NCBI GenBank assembly: GCA_048173955.1
Contig: DBEYOB010000201.1
Location: 1-15,806 of the forward strand
Length of the DNA stretch: 15,806 nt
Direction: 5' to 3'
Source: CAZUFB01 sp048173955
GTDB lineage: Bacteria > Actinomycetota > Coriobacteriia > Coriobacteriales > UMGS124
Shown here piece by piece: positions 7,097 through 13,985 of this stretch. The notes below the pieces were generated by a model. It made no database searches and was not told where the DNA came from. It saw nothing but the letters and a program-made list of their open reading frames with translations. Position 1 is the stretch's first letter. Each line of letters begins with the position of its first letter. Made by a program: the position numbers and the translations under genes.

Positions 7097-8382
7097 TACG
7101 CACCCAGCTGGTCGAAGGGGACGACCTGAATGCCGTCTTCTCTCGTATAGCCAAACGAGCCAGTCCCCACTACGATCGCCTTGAATGCCGGGGGGCGCTC
7201 GCCGCGGTTGACCATCTTTTTCTCGAGAGAGTTGAGGGCGGCCGCGGCAGCGTCCTCCTGCGCTGCCCCCAGTTTGATCTCAATGGCCCCCCAAGTGCCG
7301 TTGCCTGCGCTGACGATCGCGTCGACCTCGAGGTCGGAGTCGTCTCTATAGTGCATGACGTGTGTCCCACATACCCGTGCGTACACCTTGAGATCGTGGA
7401 TTGCGAGAGACTCGAAGAGAAGGCCCAGCGTCTTAAGGTCGGCGATGAGAGAGCTTGGCGATGCCCCTAGCGCGGCGGCGGCAAGGGACGGGTCTGCGAG
7501 GTGGTGCTTGGATGCCGCACGGATCTTGACGGGGGACCTGAGCGCGGGATTCCATGCCGGTACATCTTCGATGAGATAGATTCTCTTGAGGGCGTCGAGA
7601 TAGTCGCGCAATGTCGAGTCTGCCATGCCCATGCCGTCGAGGTCGGCAAGGAGCGTCTTGTTTGTCGCCAAGGTCGACTCGTTGCGGGCAAGCGAAGCGA
7701 GGATGCGCATCGTTCTCTCAGGGCTGCGTCTGACGCCGTCGACTCTCGATATGTCGGATGTCGCCACGGCCTCTAGGTAGTTCTGGGCGATGATCGATGC
7801 CTGCTTGGAGGTCATTGAAACCCCGGCGGGCCATCCGCCACGGCAGACGGTCTCGGCAACATCTTCCAGCCCCAAAGGGGAAGGGCCCGTGGCATAGCGC
7901 TTGCCGTCGATGAGGCCGGAGAGGCTGATCGCGCCGCTCGACTTGCCCATCTCAAACATGGTGAGCGTCGACATGCGCACTCTGCCAAAGCGCCCGGCAC
8001 CACTGTGCATGGGGTCGTTTGCCCCCCGCTCTTTTTTAGGTCGGGGGACCGACGACCCGGTGAGGATGAACTGCCCCGGTTTGCCGTGGGCCTCATCGCA
8101 TGCATAGCGTACAGCGTCCCATATGTGGGGTACCTCTTGCCATTCATCGATAAGCCGGGGACGCTGCCCCGCGAGGGCGAGGGCGGGTTCGGTGTCGGCG
8201 AGCCGTCGGTTTTGGAAACGCCCAGCCGGGTTGGCCAGACCGATTTCCGATGCGGCGACACGCGACGAAGAGGTGGTCTTGCCGCACCATTTTGGTCCCT
8301 CGACAACCACCGCCCCAAAGACGGAAAGATACTCTTCAATGAGAGGGTCGGTAAGGCGCTTTATGTAGAGGGTGCCGTCCAT
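7096..8382 (-). CDS. AAA-type ATPase with C-terminal DUF4143 nuclease-like domain
   Basis: The 428-residue protein has an N-terminal P-loop: Walker A GPKWCGKTT (29-37), Walker B RLIDEWQEV (76-84, D79 and E80) and a sensor-like FILTGSSVPR. A helical middle follows. Then comes the DUF4143 domain, whose core resembles a PD-(D/E)XK fold: LEVDAIV (D354) and AIEIK (E368, K370). This AAA_14/DUF4143 family (COG1373) is widespread and its cellular role is not established; it often sits in accessory DNA. The start at 8382 follows GGGAGG four bases upstream and matches the usual family N-terminus; the frame stays open to 8604, but the added 74 residues look non-coding. The gene points against both neighbours and has less GC-biased codons than they do, suggesting horizontal acquisition. 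Function unknown beyond ATP binding. Confidence 0.9.
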   Translation of the reverse strand: MDGTLYIKRLTDPLIEEYLSVFGAVVVEGPKWCGKTTSSSRVAASEIGLANPAGRFQNRRLADTEPALALAGQRPRLIDEWQEVPHIWDAVRYACDEAHGKPGQFILTGSSVPRPKKERGANDPMHSGAGRFGRVRMSTLTMFEMGKSSGAISLSGLIDGKRYATGPSPLGLEDVAETVCRGGWPAGVSMTSKQASIIAQNYLEAVATSDISRVDGVRRSPERTMRILASLARNESTLATNKTLLADLDGMGMADSTLRDYLDALKRIYLIEDVPAWNPALRSPVKIRAASKHHLADPSLAAAALGASPSSLIADLKTLGLLFESLAIHDLKVYARVCGTHVMHYRDDSDLEVDAIVSAGNGTWGAIEIKLGAAQEDAAAAALNSLEKKMVNRGERPPAFKAIVVGTGSFGYTREDGIQVVPFDQLGA

Positions 8383-8428
8383 GTTTCCTCCCATGGATAC
8401 GAGCCGATGGCAAGCGAACCTTCCTCTC

Positions 8429-8434
8429 AGTATA
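8429..8434 (-). promoter_or_regulatory. Candidate -10 box for the DUF4143 gene
   Basis: On the minus strand the sequence reads TATACT, about 46 bases before the start codon at 8382. No recognisable -35 box lies 16-18 bases upstream, so the promoter may depend on an activator or may not be real. Confidence 0.35.
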
Positions 8435-8476
8435 AGGGCGAACGGCCGGACGGGCGCCCTCGATACTCTTAGATTC

Positions 8477-8516
8477 GGAAATTCCGCCGACAAATCATTG
8501 GAAATTCCGCCGGCAA
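8477..8516. repeat. Pair of 17-base direct repeats in the divergent intergenic region
   Basis: GGAAATTCCGCCGACAA (8477-8493) and GGAAATTCCGCCGGCAA (8500-8516) differ at one base and are spaced 23 bases start to start. Each contains GGAA-A-TTCC, a small palindrome. They lie 42 bases from the end of the minus-strand TATACT and 45 from the plus-strand TACAAT, suitable for a shared operator. They are the most AT-rich element of the 281-base spacer (8383-8663), which otherwise holds no gene I can support. Confidence 0.65.
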
Positions 8517-8561
8517 CTACCATGTGCGTACAAGGTGGCGAACCAAAAGAGCCGTAGGCGC

Positions 8562-8567
8562 TACAAT
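8562..8567 (+). promoter_or_regulatory. Candidate -10 box for the 94-residue-protein operon
   Basis: TACAAT lies about 97 bases before the ATG at 8664. No good -35 box is found 17 bases upstream. It faces away from the TATACT on the other strand. Confidence 0.3.
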
Positions 8568-8602
8568 GGGGCAAACAGGGTGAAAGCATATGGGTGCCCC
8601 GC

Positions 8603-8617
8603 ATGACGACGTGTCAT
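8603..8617. repeat. Inverted repeat upstream of the 94-residue protein gene
   Basis: ATGAC (8603-8607) and GTCAT (8613-8617) form a perfect inverted repeat with the five-base spacer GACGT. It lies downstream of the candidate -10 at 8562, where a repressor could bind or a small RNA hairpin could form. Confidence 0.4.
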
Positions 8618-8663
8618 CGGCGCGGTGCAACCCGTTGGAGTGCAAAAGGCTGAGGTGGCTGCC

Positions 8664-8948
8664 ATGGACAATCTGGACGAACGCGAAGCAAGGCGCCTGA
8701 CCGTGCGCGGTGAATCTGGTGCGGCGCTGGGGGCGGGGGAGACCCCTATGGAGGACGTGCTCGAGCGGCTTGCCTCGTTCGAGGACCTCGTCGACGACGT
8801 GCGCGGGCGGTACGCCGACACGCTCGCCCGCATCGAGTCACTGCGGGCGGCGGGCAAGGTGAAGACGGTCACCTATCGTCAGCTGGTCAGCAACAAGGTG
8901 TCCCTCAAGGAGACGATCGACCTCTTCGAAGAGCGGGGCCTGCTGTGA
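8664..8948 (+). CDS. Small uncharacterised protein, first gene of an FAD-dehydrogenase/PHP-phosphoesterase operon
   Basis: I do not recognise this 94-residue protein. It has no signal peptide, membrane segment or cysteine. The N-terminal 25 residues are polar and probably loose; residues 29-62 (MEDVLERLASFEDLVDDVRGRYADTLARIESLRA, in part) look like a helical, possibly coiled-coil segment, followed by a second helix pair ending VSLKETIDLFEERGLL. ATG at 8664 follows TGAGGTGG about six bases upstream; a GTG at 8625 in frame would add 13 residues but has no clear ribosome binding site. The stop overlaps the next start as GTGA, so it is likely made together with the dehydrogenase and may be its partner. 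That link is inference from context. Confidence 0.75.
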   Translation: MDNLDEREARRLTVRGESGAALGAGETPMEDVLERLASFEDLVDDVRGRYADTLARIESLRAAGKVKTVTYRQLVSNKVSLKETIDLFEERGLL

Positions 8949-10390
8949 GCGCCCGGCCCGAGGTCCCGTCCCAGGCCGATGTCGTCATCGTGGGCGCCGG
9001 CCCGGCGGGAATCTTCTGCGCGCTCGCGCTCGTCAAAAACGCCGGTGCCCGGTCGGTCGTGATGGTGGAGCGGGGCCTGCCGGTCGAGGAGCGGTTCTGC
9101 CCCAAAACCCGCTCGGGCGGCTGCGCAGGGTGCGACCCCTGCCGCATCACGACGGGCTTTTCGGGCGCGGGGGCCTTCTCCGACGGCAAGCTGTCCCTTT
9201 CCCACGAGGTGGGAGGCGACCTCCCCGAGCTCATCGGCGAGGCGCGCGCCCAGGAGGCGATCGACCGCGTCGACGCCATGTACCTCGCCTTCGGTGCCGA
9301 CGACCATGTCGAGGGGATCGGCAACGAGGAGGCGCGCAAGGAGATCCGCCGCCGCGCCATCGCCGCGGGCCTCAAGCTCGTCGACTGCCCCATCCGCCAT
9401 CTGGGAACCGAGTGCGCGCAGCAGATCTACCGCCGCATCGAGCGGGCCCTGCACGACGCGGGCGTCACGATGCTGTTCGAGACCGCATGTCGCGAGGTCC
9501 TCGTGGAGGACGGCCGCGCCCGAGGGGTCGCCGTCGAGGACGCGTCCGGCGTGCGTTCCGTCATCTCCGCGGGCGACGTGGTGGTGGCGACCGGGCGGCG
9601 CGGGGCCGACTGGCTCGAGCGCGTGTGCGTCGAGCACGGCATCGCCCATGCCCCGGGGCCGGTGGACATCGGGGTGCGCGTCGAGGTGCGCAACGAGGTC
9701 ATGGAAACGGTGAACAACGTCCTCTACGAGTCGAAGCTCATCGGCTATCCCAAACCCTACTGCAACAAGGTGCGGACGTTCTGCCAGAACCCGGGGGGCT
9801 TTGTCTCGCAGGAGATGTACGACGGCGGCCTCGCCGTGGTGAACGGGCACAGTTACAAGACGCGCAAGAGCGACAACACGAACCTTGCGGTGCTCGTCTC
9901 CCAGAACTTCCGCGAGCCGTTCGACCAGCCCATCGCCTACGCGCAGAAGGTTGGCGAGCTGACGAACATGCTGGGCGCGGGCCACATTCTGGTGCAACGC
10001 TTCGGCGACATCCTCGCGGGGGGCCGCACCTGGCCCAAGGAGCTTGCGCGGTCCAACGTCCGCCCCACGCTCCCCGATGCCGAGGCGGGCGACATCACGG
10101 CGGCGATGCCATATCGGGCGATGACGAACATCATCAACTTCATGCTTGCCGTGGACAAGGTGGTTCCCGGTTTCGCCGCCGAGGAGACGCTGCTATACTC
10201 TCCCGAGCTCAAGTTCTACAGCAACCGCGTCCGCATGGATGCGGAGTTCCGCACCAGCGTCGAGGGCCTTTCCTGCCTGGGGGACTCCTCGGGTTGGACG
10301 AGGGGTCTCATGATGGCGAGCGTGATGGGGCTCCTTGCGGGCGAGGGGCTCGCGGTCCGTCTTAAGGCGGGCGTCGGGACGGATGGATGA
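8945..10390 (+). CDS. FAD-dependent dehydrogenase of the COG2509 type
   Basis: The 481-residue protein starts with a Rossmann dinucleotide fold: VVIVGAGPAG (13-22) and an acidic residue ending the second strand (E42 in VMVERG). Next comes a cysteine cluster, C52 then C60, C63 and C66, in SGGCAGCDPCRITTGF, and the GAGAFSDGKLSL segment typical of this family. The C-terminal FAD-contacting motif is CLGDSSGWTRGLMMASVMG. These features match the widespread, uncharacterised FAD-dependent dehydrogenase family COG2509; the substrate is not known. The three closely spaced cysteines could bind metal or be redox active, but this cannot be read from sequence. The GTG start shares GTGA with the upstream stop. 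Its own stop lies upstream of the preferred start of the PHP gene, which follows by 14 bases. Confidence 0.88.
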   Translation: MSARPEVPSQADVVIVGAGPAGIFCALALVKNAGARSVVMVERGLPVEERFCPKTRSGGCAGCDPCRITTGFSGAGAFSDGKLSLSHEVGGDLPELIGEARAQEAIDRVDAMYLAFGADDHVEGIGNEEARKEIRRRAIAAGLKLVDCPIRHLGTECAQQIYRRIERALHDAGVTMLFETACREVLVEDGRARGVAVEDASGVRSVISAGDVVVATGRRGADWLERVCVEHGIAHAPGPVDIGVRVEVRNEVMETVNNVLYESKLIGYPKPYCNKVRTFCQNPGGFVSQEMYDGGLAVVNGHSYKTRKSDNTNLAVLVSQNFREPFDQPIAYAQKVGELTNMLGAGHILVQRFGDILAGGRTWPKELARSNVRPTLPDAEAGDITAAMPYRAMTNIINFMLAVDKVVPGFAAEETLLYSPELKFYSNRVRMDAEFRTSVEGLSCLGDSSGWTRGLMMASVMGLLAGEGLAVRLKAGVGTDG

Positions 10391-10404
10391 CCGGGGAGGT
10401 CGAG

Positions 10405-11232
10405 ATGCGCATCCTGTGCGACACGCATACCCATACGCTGCATTCGTGCCACGCGTACTCGACGCTCGAGGAAAACGTCCGCGCGGCGGCCCAGGCGGGC
10501 CTCGAGCTTTTGGGGTCCACCGACCACTTCAGCTCCATGCTCGGTCCCGGTGTCGGCTTCGAGGGCGACCCCGACCTGCGCGACTACCAGTTTTTCATCA
10601 ACCAGGAAGTCTGGCCGCGCGTCTGGCACGGGGTGACCGTCTTGCGCGGGGCCGAGGCCGACATCGTCGACCTCGACGGGCACCTCTTCGGACATGGGTT
10701 CCCCCAGCCGCGCAACATCTCGCTGGGCCGCTACAAGCATGCGCTCGACCTCGACGAGCGCGTGCTGGGCGGGGTGGACTACGCCATCGCGAGCGTTCAC
10801 GGGAAGGGGTTCGCGGAAGGGGCGAGCGTCTTTGAGACGACGCGCATGTACGTGCGCGCCCTCGAGAACCCCAAGGTCCTCATCCTGGGGCACATCGGCC
10901 GCTCCGGCGTCGACTTCGACGTCGACGAGGTCGTCAGCGCGGCGCGCGACCTGCACAAGCTCATCGAGATCAACGAGACCTCCCTGGCGCACCGTGCGGA
11001 ACGTTCGGCGCGGTGCCCCTCCATCGCGCAGCGCTGCGCCGAGCTCGGATGCCAGATCTCTGTGGGGAGCGACGCCCACATCTCGTGCGACGTCGGCAGC
11101 TTCGACGCCGTTTCGGCGCTGCTCGACGAGATAGACTTTCCCGAAGAGCTGGTCGCCAGCCGCAGCGGCGAGACGTTTCTCGCGGCGCTCGACGCCGCGG
11201 GCCTGCACGTCGATCTTGGCGGTCCCTTGTAG
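10405..11232 (+). CDS. PHP-domain metal-dependent phosphoesterase, YcdX-like
   Basis: The 275-residue protein has all motifs of a PHP trinuclear-metal hydrolase: DTHTHT (6-11, H8, H10), STDH (38-41, H41), GAEAD (82-86, E84), ASVH (129-132, H132), LGHIGR (161-166, H163) and GSDAH (221-225, D223, H225). HAYSTLEENVRAA after the first motif is characteristic of the YcdX subfamily of cytoplasmic phosphatases. The ATG at 10405 is preferred because GGGGAGGT (10393-10400) lies just upstream and the first strand MRILCDTHTHT begins there; an ATG at 10387 overlapping the dehydrogenase stop would add six residues. PHP enzymes include histidinol phosphatase (HisJ/HisK type) in some bacteria, and none is seen in the nearby operon, but this protein's motifs fit YcdX better. 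The substrate is unknown. Confidence 0.88.
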   Translation: MRILCDTHTHTLHSCHAYSTLEENVRAAAQAGLELLGSTDHFSSMLGPGVGFEGDPDLRDYQFFINQEVWPRVWHGVTVLRGAEADIVDLDGHLFGHGFPQPRNISLGRYKHALDLDERVLGGVDYAIASVHGKGFAEGASVFETTRMYVRALENPKVLILGHIGRSGVDFDVDEVVSAARDLHKLIEINETSLAHRAERSARCPSIAQRCAELGCQISVGSDAHISCDVGSFDAVSALLDEIDFPEELVASRSGETFLAALDAAGLHVDLGGPL

Positions 11233-11255
11233 CTCAGGACGCCTCCACAAACCCA

Positions 11256-11264
11256 TGGTATACT
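11256..11264 (+). promoter_or_regulatory. Extended -10 promoter for prfA
   Basis: TGGTATACT matches the extended -10 pattern TGnTATAAT with one mismatch, and there is no good -35 box, as expected for this class. Transcription would start near 11271, leaving a leader of about 80 bases before prfA. Confidence 0.6.
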
Positions 11265-11271
11265 TTTTTAT

Positions 11272-11292
11272 CCTGCGTGGAACAAGCGCAGG
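11272..11292 (+). other. Hairpin at the 5' end of the prfA leader
   Basis: CCTGCG (11272-11277) pairs with CGCAGG (11287-11292), and T11278 can form a wobble pair with G11286, leaving a seven-base loop. It lies right at the predicted transcript start and may protect the 5' end. No T tract follows. Confidence 0.45.
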
Positions 11293-11350
11293 CAGTCCGC
11301 GACATCTCGGCGCCCGACGGGCGGCCGTGTGAAGACAGGAGTACCGCCAC

Positions 11351-12418
11351 ATGCGCGACAAGCTGCAAAAGCTGATAACCGCCTATGAGGAGCTGGAGAA
11401 GAGGCTGTACGACCCCTCTGTCGTCTCCGACCCCAAGGAATACGCGCGCCTCGCAAAGGAGCGCTCGGGCCAGACCGCCCTCGTCGAGAAGGCGCGCGAA
11501 TACGTCGGCGCGCTCGACGACATCGACGCCGCCCGCGAGCTCATGCGCGAGGAGACCGACCCGGATGCGCGCGCCATGCTGCAGGAGGAGGTCAACGAGA
11601 ACGAGGCAAAGCTGCCCGGTCTTGAGGACGAAATCAAGATCATGCTCATCCCCGGCGACCCCAACGACGAGAAGAACACGATCGTCGAGATCCGCGCGGG
11701 CGTCGGCGGAGACGAGGCGGCGATCTTCGCGGGCGATCTGTATGCGATGTACCGGCGCCTTGCGGACCGCCGCGGCTGGAAGATCGAGCCGATTGGCGCA
11801 AGCCCTTCGGACGCGGGCGGCTACAAGAGCATCGAGTTCAAGGTGACCGGCGACAAAGTCTATTCCATCATGAAGTACGAGAGCGGCGTGCACCGCGTGC
11901 AGCGCGTCCCCAAGACCGAGAGCCAGGGCCGCATCCAGACGTCGACGGCCACCGTCGCCGTCCTCCCCGAGGCGGACGAGATCGACGTGCAGATCGATCC
12001 GGGTGACCTGCGCATCGACACGTTCTGCGCGTCGGGACCCGGCGGCCAGTGCGTCAACACCACCTATTCGGCGGTCCGCATTACCCACCTGCCGACGGGC
12101 ACCGTGGTCCAGTCGCAGGACCAGCGTTCCCAGATTCAGAACCGCGAGGTCTGCATGCAGGTTCTGCGCGCCCGCCTGTACGAGATGGAGCTGCAGCGCC
12201 AGCAGGCCGAGCTCGGCGCGCAGCGCTCCAGCCAGATCGGCCACGGCGACCGTGCGGAGAAGATCAGGACGTACAACCAGCCCCAGGACCGCGTGACCGA
12301 CCACAGGATTGGCTTCAACTCGACCTACAACGGCGTCCTGAGCGGCGACGACCTCGACGACGTGACCGACGCCCTGGCCGCGGCGGACCGTGCCGAGCGG
12401 CTCGCGGAGGCAGTGTAG
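11351..12418 (+). CDS. prfA: Peptide chain release factor 1
   Basis: This 355-residue cytoplasmic factor reads UAA and UAG in the ribosomal A site and triggers release of the finished protein. The codon-recognition tripeptide is P-K-T (187-189, in RVPKTESQGRI), the PxT form that marks RF1 rather than the SPF form of RF2. The catalytic GGQ is at 231-233 (ASGPGGQCVNTTYSAVR); the residue after GGQ is cysteine, where many homologues have histidine or serine. Q233 is the target of the PrmC methylase encoded two genes downstream. The N-terminal helical domain and full length are normal. ATG at 11351 follows ACAGGAG (11335-11341). It is separated from the upstream gene by 118 bases with its own promoter. 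Confidence 0.97.
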   Translation: MRDKLQKLITAYEELEKRLYDPSVVSDPKEYARLAKERSGQTALVEKAREYVGALDDIDAARELMREETDPDARAMLQEEVNENEAKLPGLEDEIKIMLIPGDPNDEKNTIVEIRAGVGGDEAAIFAGDLYAMYRRLADRRGWKIEPIGASPSDAGGYKSIEFKVTGDKVYSIMKYESGVHRVQRVPKTESQGRIQTSTATVAVLPEADEIDVQIDPGDLRIDTFCASGPGGQCVNTTYSAVRITHLPTGTVVQSQDQRSQIQNREVCMQVLRARLYEMELQRQQAELGAQRSSQIGHGDRAEKIRTYNQPQDRVTDHRIGFNSTYNGVLSGDDLDDVTDALAAADRAERLAEAV

Positions 12419-12426
12419 GGAAGTTT

Positions 12427-12448
12427 TTCGACGACCCCTTTTGTCGAA
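12427..12448 (+). other. Hairpin overlapping the ribosome binding site of the secreted protein
   Basis: TTCGAC (12427-12432) pairs exactly with GTCGAA (12443-12448) around a ten-base loop, and two G-U pairs can extend it into 12449-12450. The right arm takes in the first bases of the Shine-Dalgarno GAAGGGAG (12446-12453). It could limit translation of the secreted protein relative to prfA. Confidence 0.5.
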
Positions 12449-12458
12449 GGGAGAGCGT

Positions 12459-13985
12459 ATGGCGTTGGGTTTCGGGCTAAACATGGGGCGCGGCGCGCGC
12501 GCCGGTGCGGCCGGCCGCGCAACGTCCGTGCGGCGGGCGCTTGCCGCCCTGTCCCTGTGCGCGGCGTTCGCTGTCCTTGCACTGTCGCCGAGCTTCGCCC
12601 GCGCCGACGAGGCCTCGGGCTATCTCACGGTCCAAGGGGTCGAAGGCGTCGACGAGGCGGCTGCGTACGCGACGCTTCCCGAAGCCCTTGCGGCCGTTTC
12701 GGGAGACGGGGACCTGTCGGCGACGATCGTCGTGCACGGGAGCGTTTCGCTCGGCGGCTCTGACGACGGTTCCTCCTTGGTGTGGGAGATCGGGGACGGG
12801 CAGGGCTCGTCCTGCGCGCTCATAGGCGCCGACGAGCAGGCGCGGATCGTTGCCGGCCCCGAGGGGAGCGGGGCGTCGGCGACGTTTTCAAATTCCGCAG
12901 GGTCCCTCGTGGTGCGCGGCATCTCGTTTGCCGGCGACGTCTCGTTTGCGGCAAAAGGGGACATCGCCGTCGACTCGTGCTCGTTTGACGGCCAGGTCCG
13001 CTGCGTTTCATCCGGTTCGGTGGCCGTGTCGGGCAACGTGTTCTCTTCGGCGGCCGCGGGATGCGCGTTGACCGTCGACCTGGGCGAGGGGGCCGGCACC
13101 CTGAGCTTTACGGGCAACCAGGTGTCCGGGTACGCCTGCGGCGTCGGGGCCGCGTGCGCCGCTGCAGATTCCTGCCCTTCCGTGGGCATCACGTCGAACA
13201 GTTTCGCTCTGGCGGACGACGGAAGCGGAGCCCTCACCGCGGCGCTTCGCCTGTCGGGCGGCCCCTGGCCGTCCCCGGCGGTCGTGTGCGACGGAAACAC
13301 GGTGACCGGGGCGGATGCGCTGGTGATGCTCGGGGCTACGTTCAGCATGCGGTCCGGAGGCCAGCAGGACGACGGGGTGCAGGCCGCATCCGACGGGACG
13401 CTTCTCGCCGACGCGGTCGTTTCCCTGTTCGAACTCGTCGCGGGCGACGTCTCCGGGCTCGCGCCGGAAACGGCGGCTGTCTGCGTGGACGCCTCGATCG
13501 CGGGAACGCCCGTCGCCGAGGAGGTCTCCCGCGCCTCTTCGCTGCTGAAGCCGACCGCTGCCGTCGGACCGTCGTCGGCCGAAGGGTACCCTTCCGAGGC
13601 GGCGGAGCCGCGGTCTGCGGAGGCCGCCGAGCCGCGGGGCGCCGCGGCGGAGCCGGTTCCGTCCGCGACGGTCACGGTGACGTACGATGCGAACGGCGCC
13701 AGCGGGGGAGAGCCCCCGGCCTCCGTCTCCGTCGAGCTCGGGTCTTCGGTCACCGCGGAGAACATGGGGACGCTCGTCTACGCGGGATTCGTCTTCGAGG
13801 GATGGAACACCCAGGCGGACGGCGAGGGGACGTTCTATGCCGCAGGCCAGGTGTTCGCGCCTCAGGCGGACATGACGCTCTATGCTCAGTGGGCGCCCAC
13901 CGGGACGGTGGCGACGGTCGACGTCGCGTCGGTTCCCGCCGACCCGACGGCGCAATCGGCCGATTCCGACGGAGCCGATGCGTGA
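12459..13985 (+). CDS. Secreted beta-helix-like protein with a C-terminal InlB/Listeria-Bacteroides repeat
   Basis: The 508-residue protein begins with a clear signal peptide: a basic n-region with R11 to R26, a hydrophobic core (ALAALSLCAAFAVLAL) and a likely cleavage after A49 (FARA|DEAS). Residues about 55-340 are rich in G, S, V and D with short strand-turn units such as GSLVVRGISFAGD and GDIAVDSCSFDG, suggesting a right-handed beta-helix. An Ala/Glu/Pro linker with AAEPR repeats (about 376-400) leads to one InlB-type repeat (404-478): VTYDANGASGG, then GFVFEGWNTQADG and ending LYAQW. No LPXTG motif or C-terminal membrane segment is seen, so how it is retained, if at all, is unclear. ATG 12459 follows GAAGGGAG. 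The stop shares one base with prmC. It may be an adhesin or wall-associated protein; that is inference from the domains. Confidence 0.82.
   Translation: MALGFGLNMGRGARAGAAGRATSVRRALAALSLCAAFAVLALSPSFARADEASGYLTVQGVEGVDEAAAYATLPEALAAVSGDGDLSATIVVHGSVSLGGSDDGSSLVWEIGDGQGSSCALIGADEQARIVAGPEGSGASATFSNSAGSLVVRGISFAGDVSFAAKGDIAVDSCSFDGQVRCVSSGSVAVSGNVFSSAAAGCALTVDLGEGAGTLSFTGNQVSGYACGVGAACAAADSCPSVGITSNSFALADDGSGALTAALRLSGGPWPSPAVVCDGNTVTGADALVMLGATFSMRSGGQQDDGVQAASDGTLLADAVVSLFELVAGDVSGLAPETAAVCVDASIAGTPVAEEVSRASSLLKPTAAVGPSSAEGYPSEAAEPRSAEAAEPRGAAAEPVPSATVTVTYDANGASGGEPPASVSVELGSSVTAENMGTLVYAGFVFEGWNTQADGEGTFYAAGQVFAPQADMTLYAQWAPTGTVATVDVASVPADPTAQSADSDGADA

Noticed and set aside
8383..8604. Longer DUF4143 protein starting at 8604 on the minus strand, adding 74 residues
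   Set aside because: The added part has no family similarity, crosses the direct repeats and both candidate -10 boxes, and a strong ribosome binding site precedes 8382.
8590..8700. Possible 36-residue leader peptide (ATG 8590, stop ending 8700) overlapping the 94-residue gene
   Set aside because: Weak ribosome binding site and no run of regulatory codons; composition looks random.
13620..13670. AAEPR repeats in the secreted protein as a separate repeat element
   Set aside because: They are a short Ala/Glu/Pro linker typical between domains, not an independent DNA repeat.
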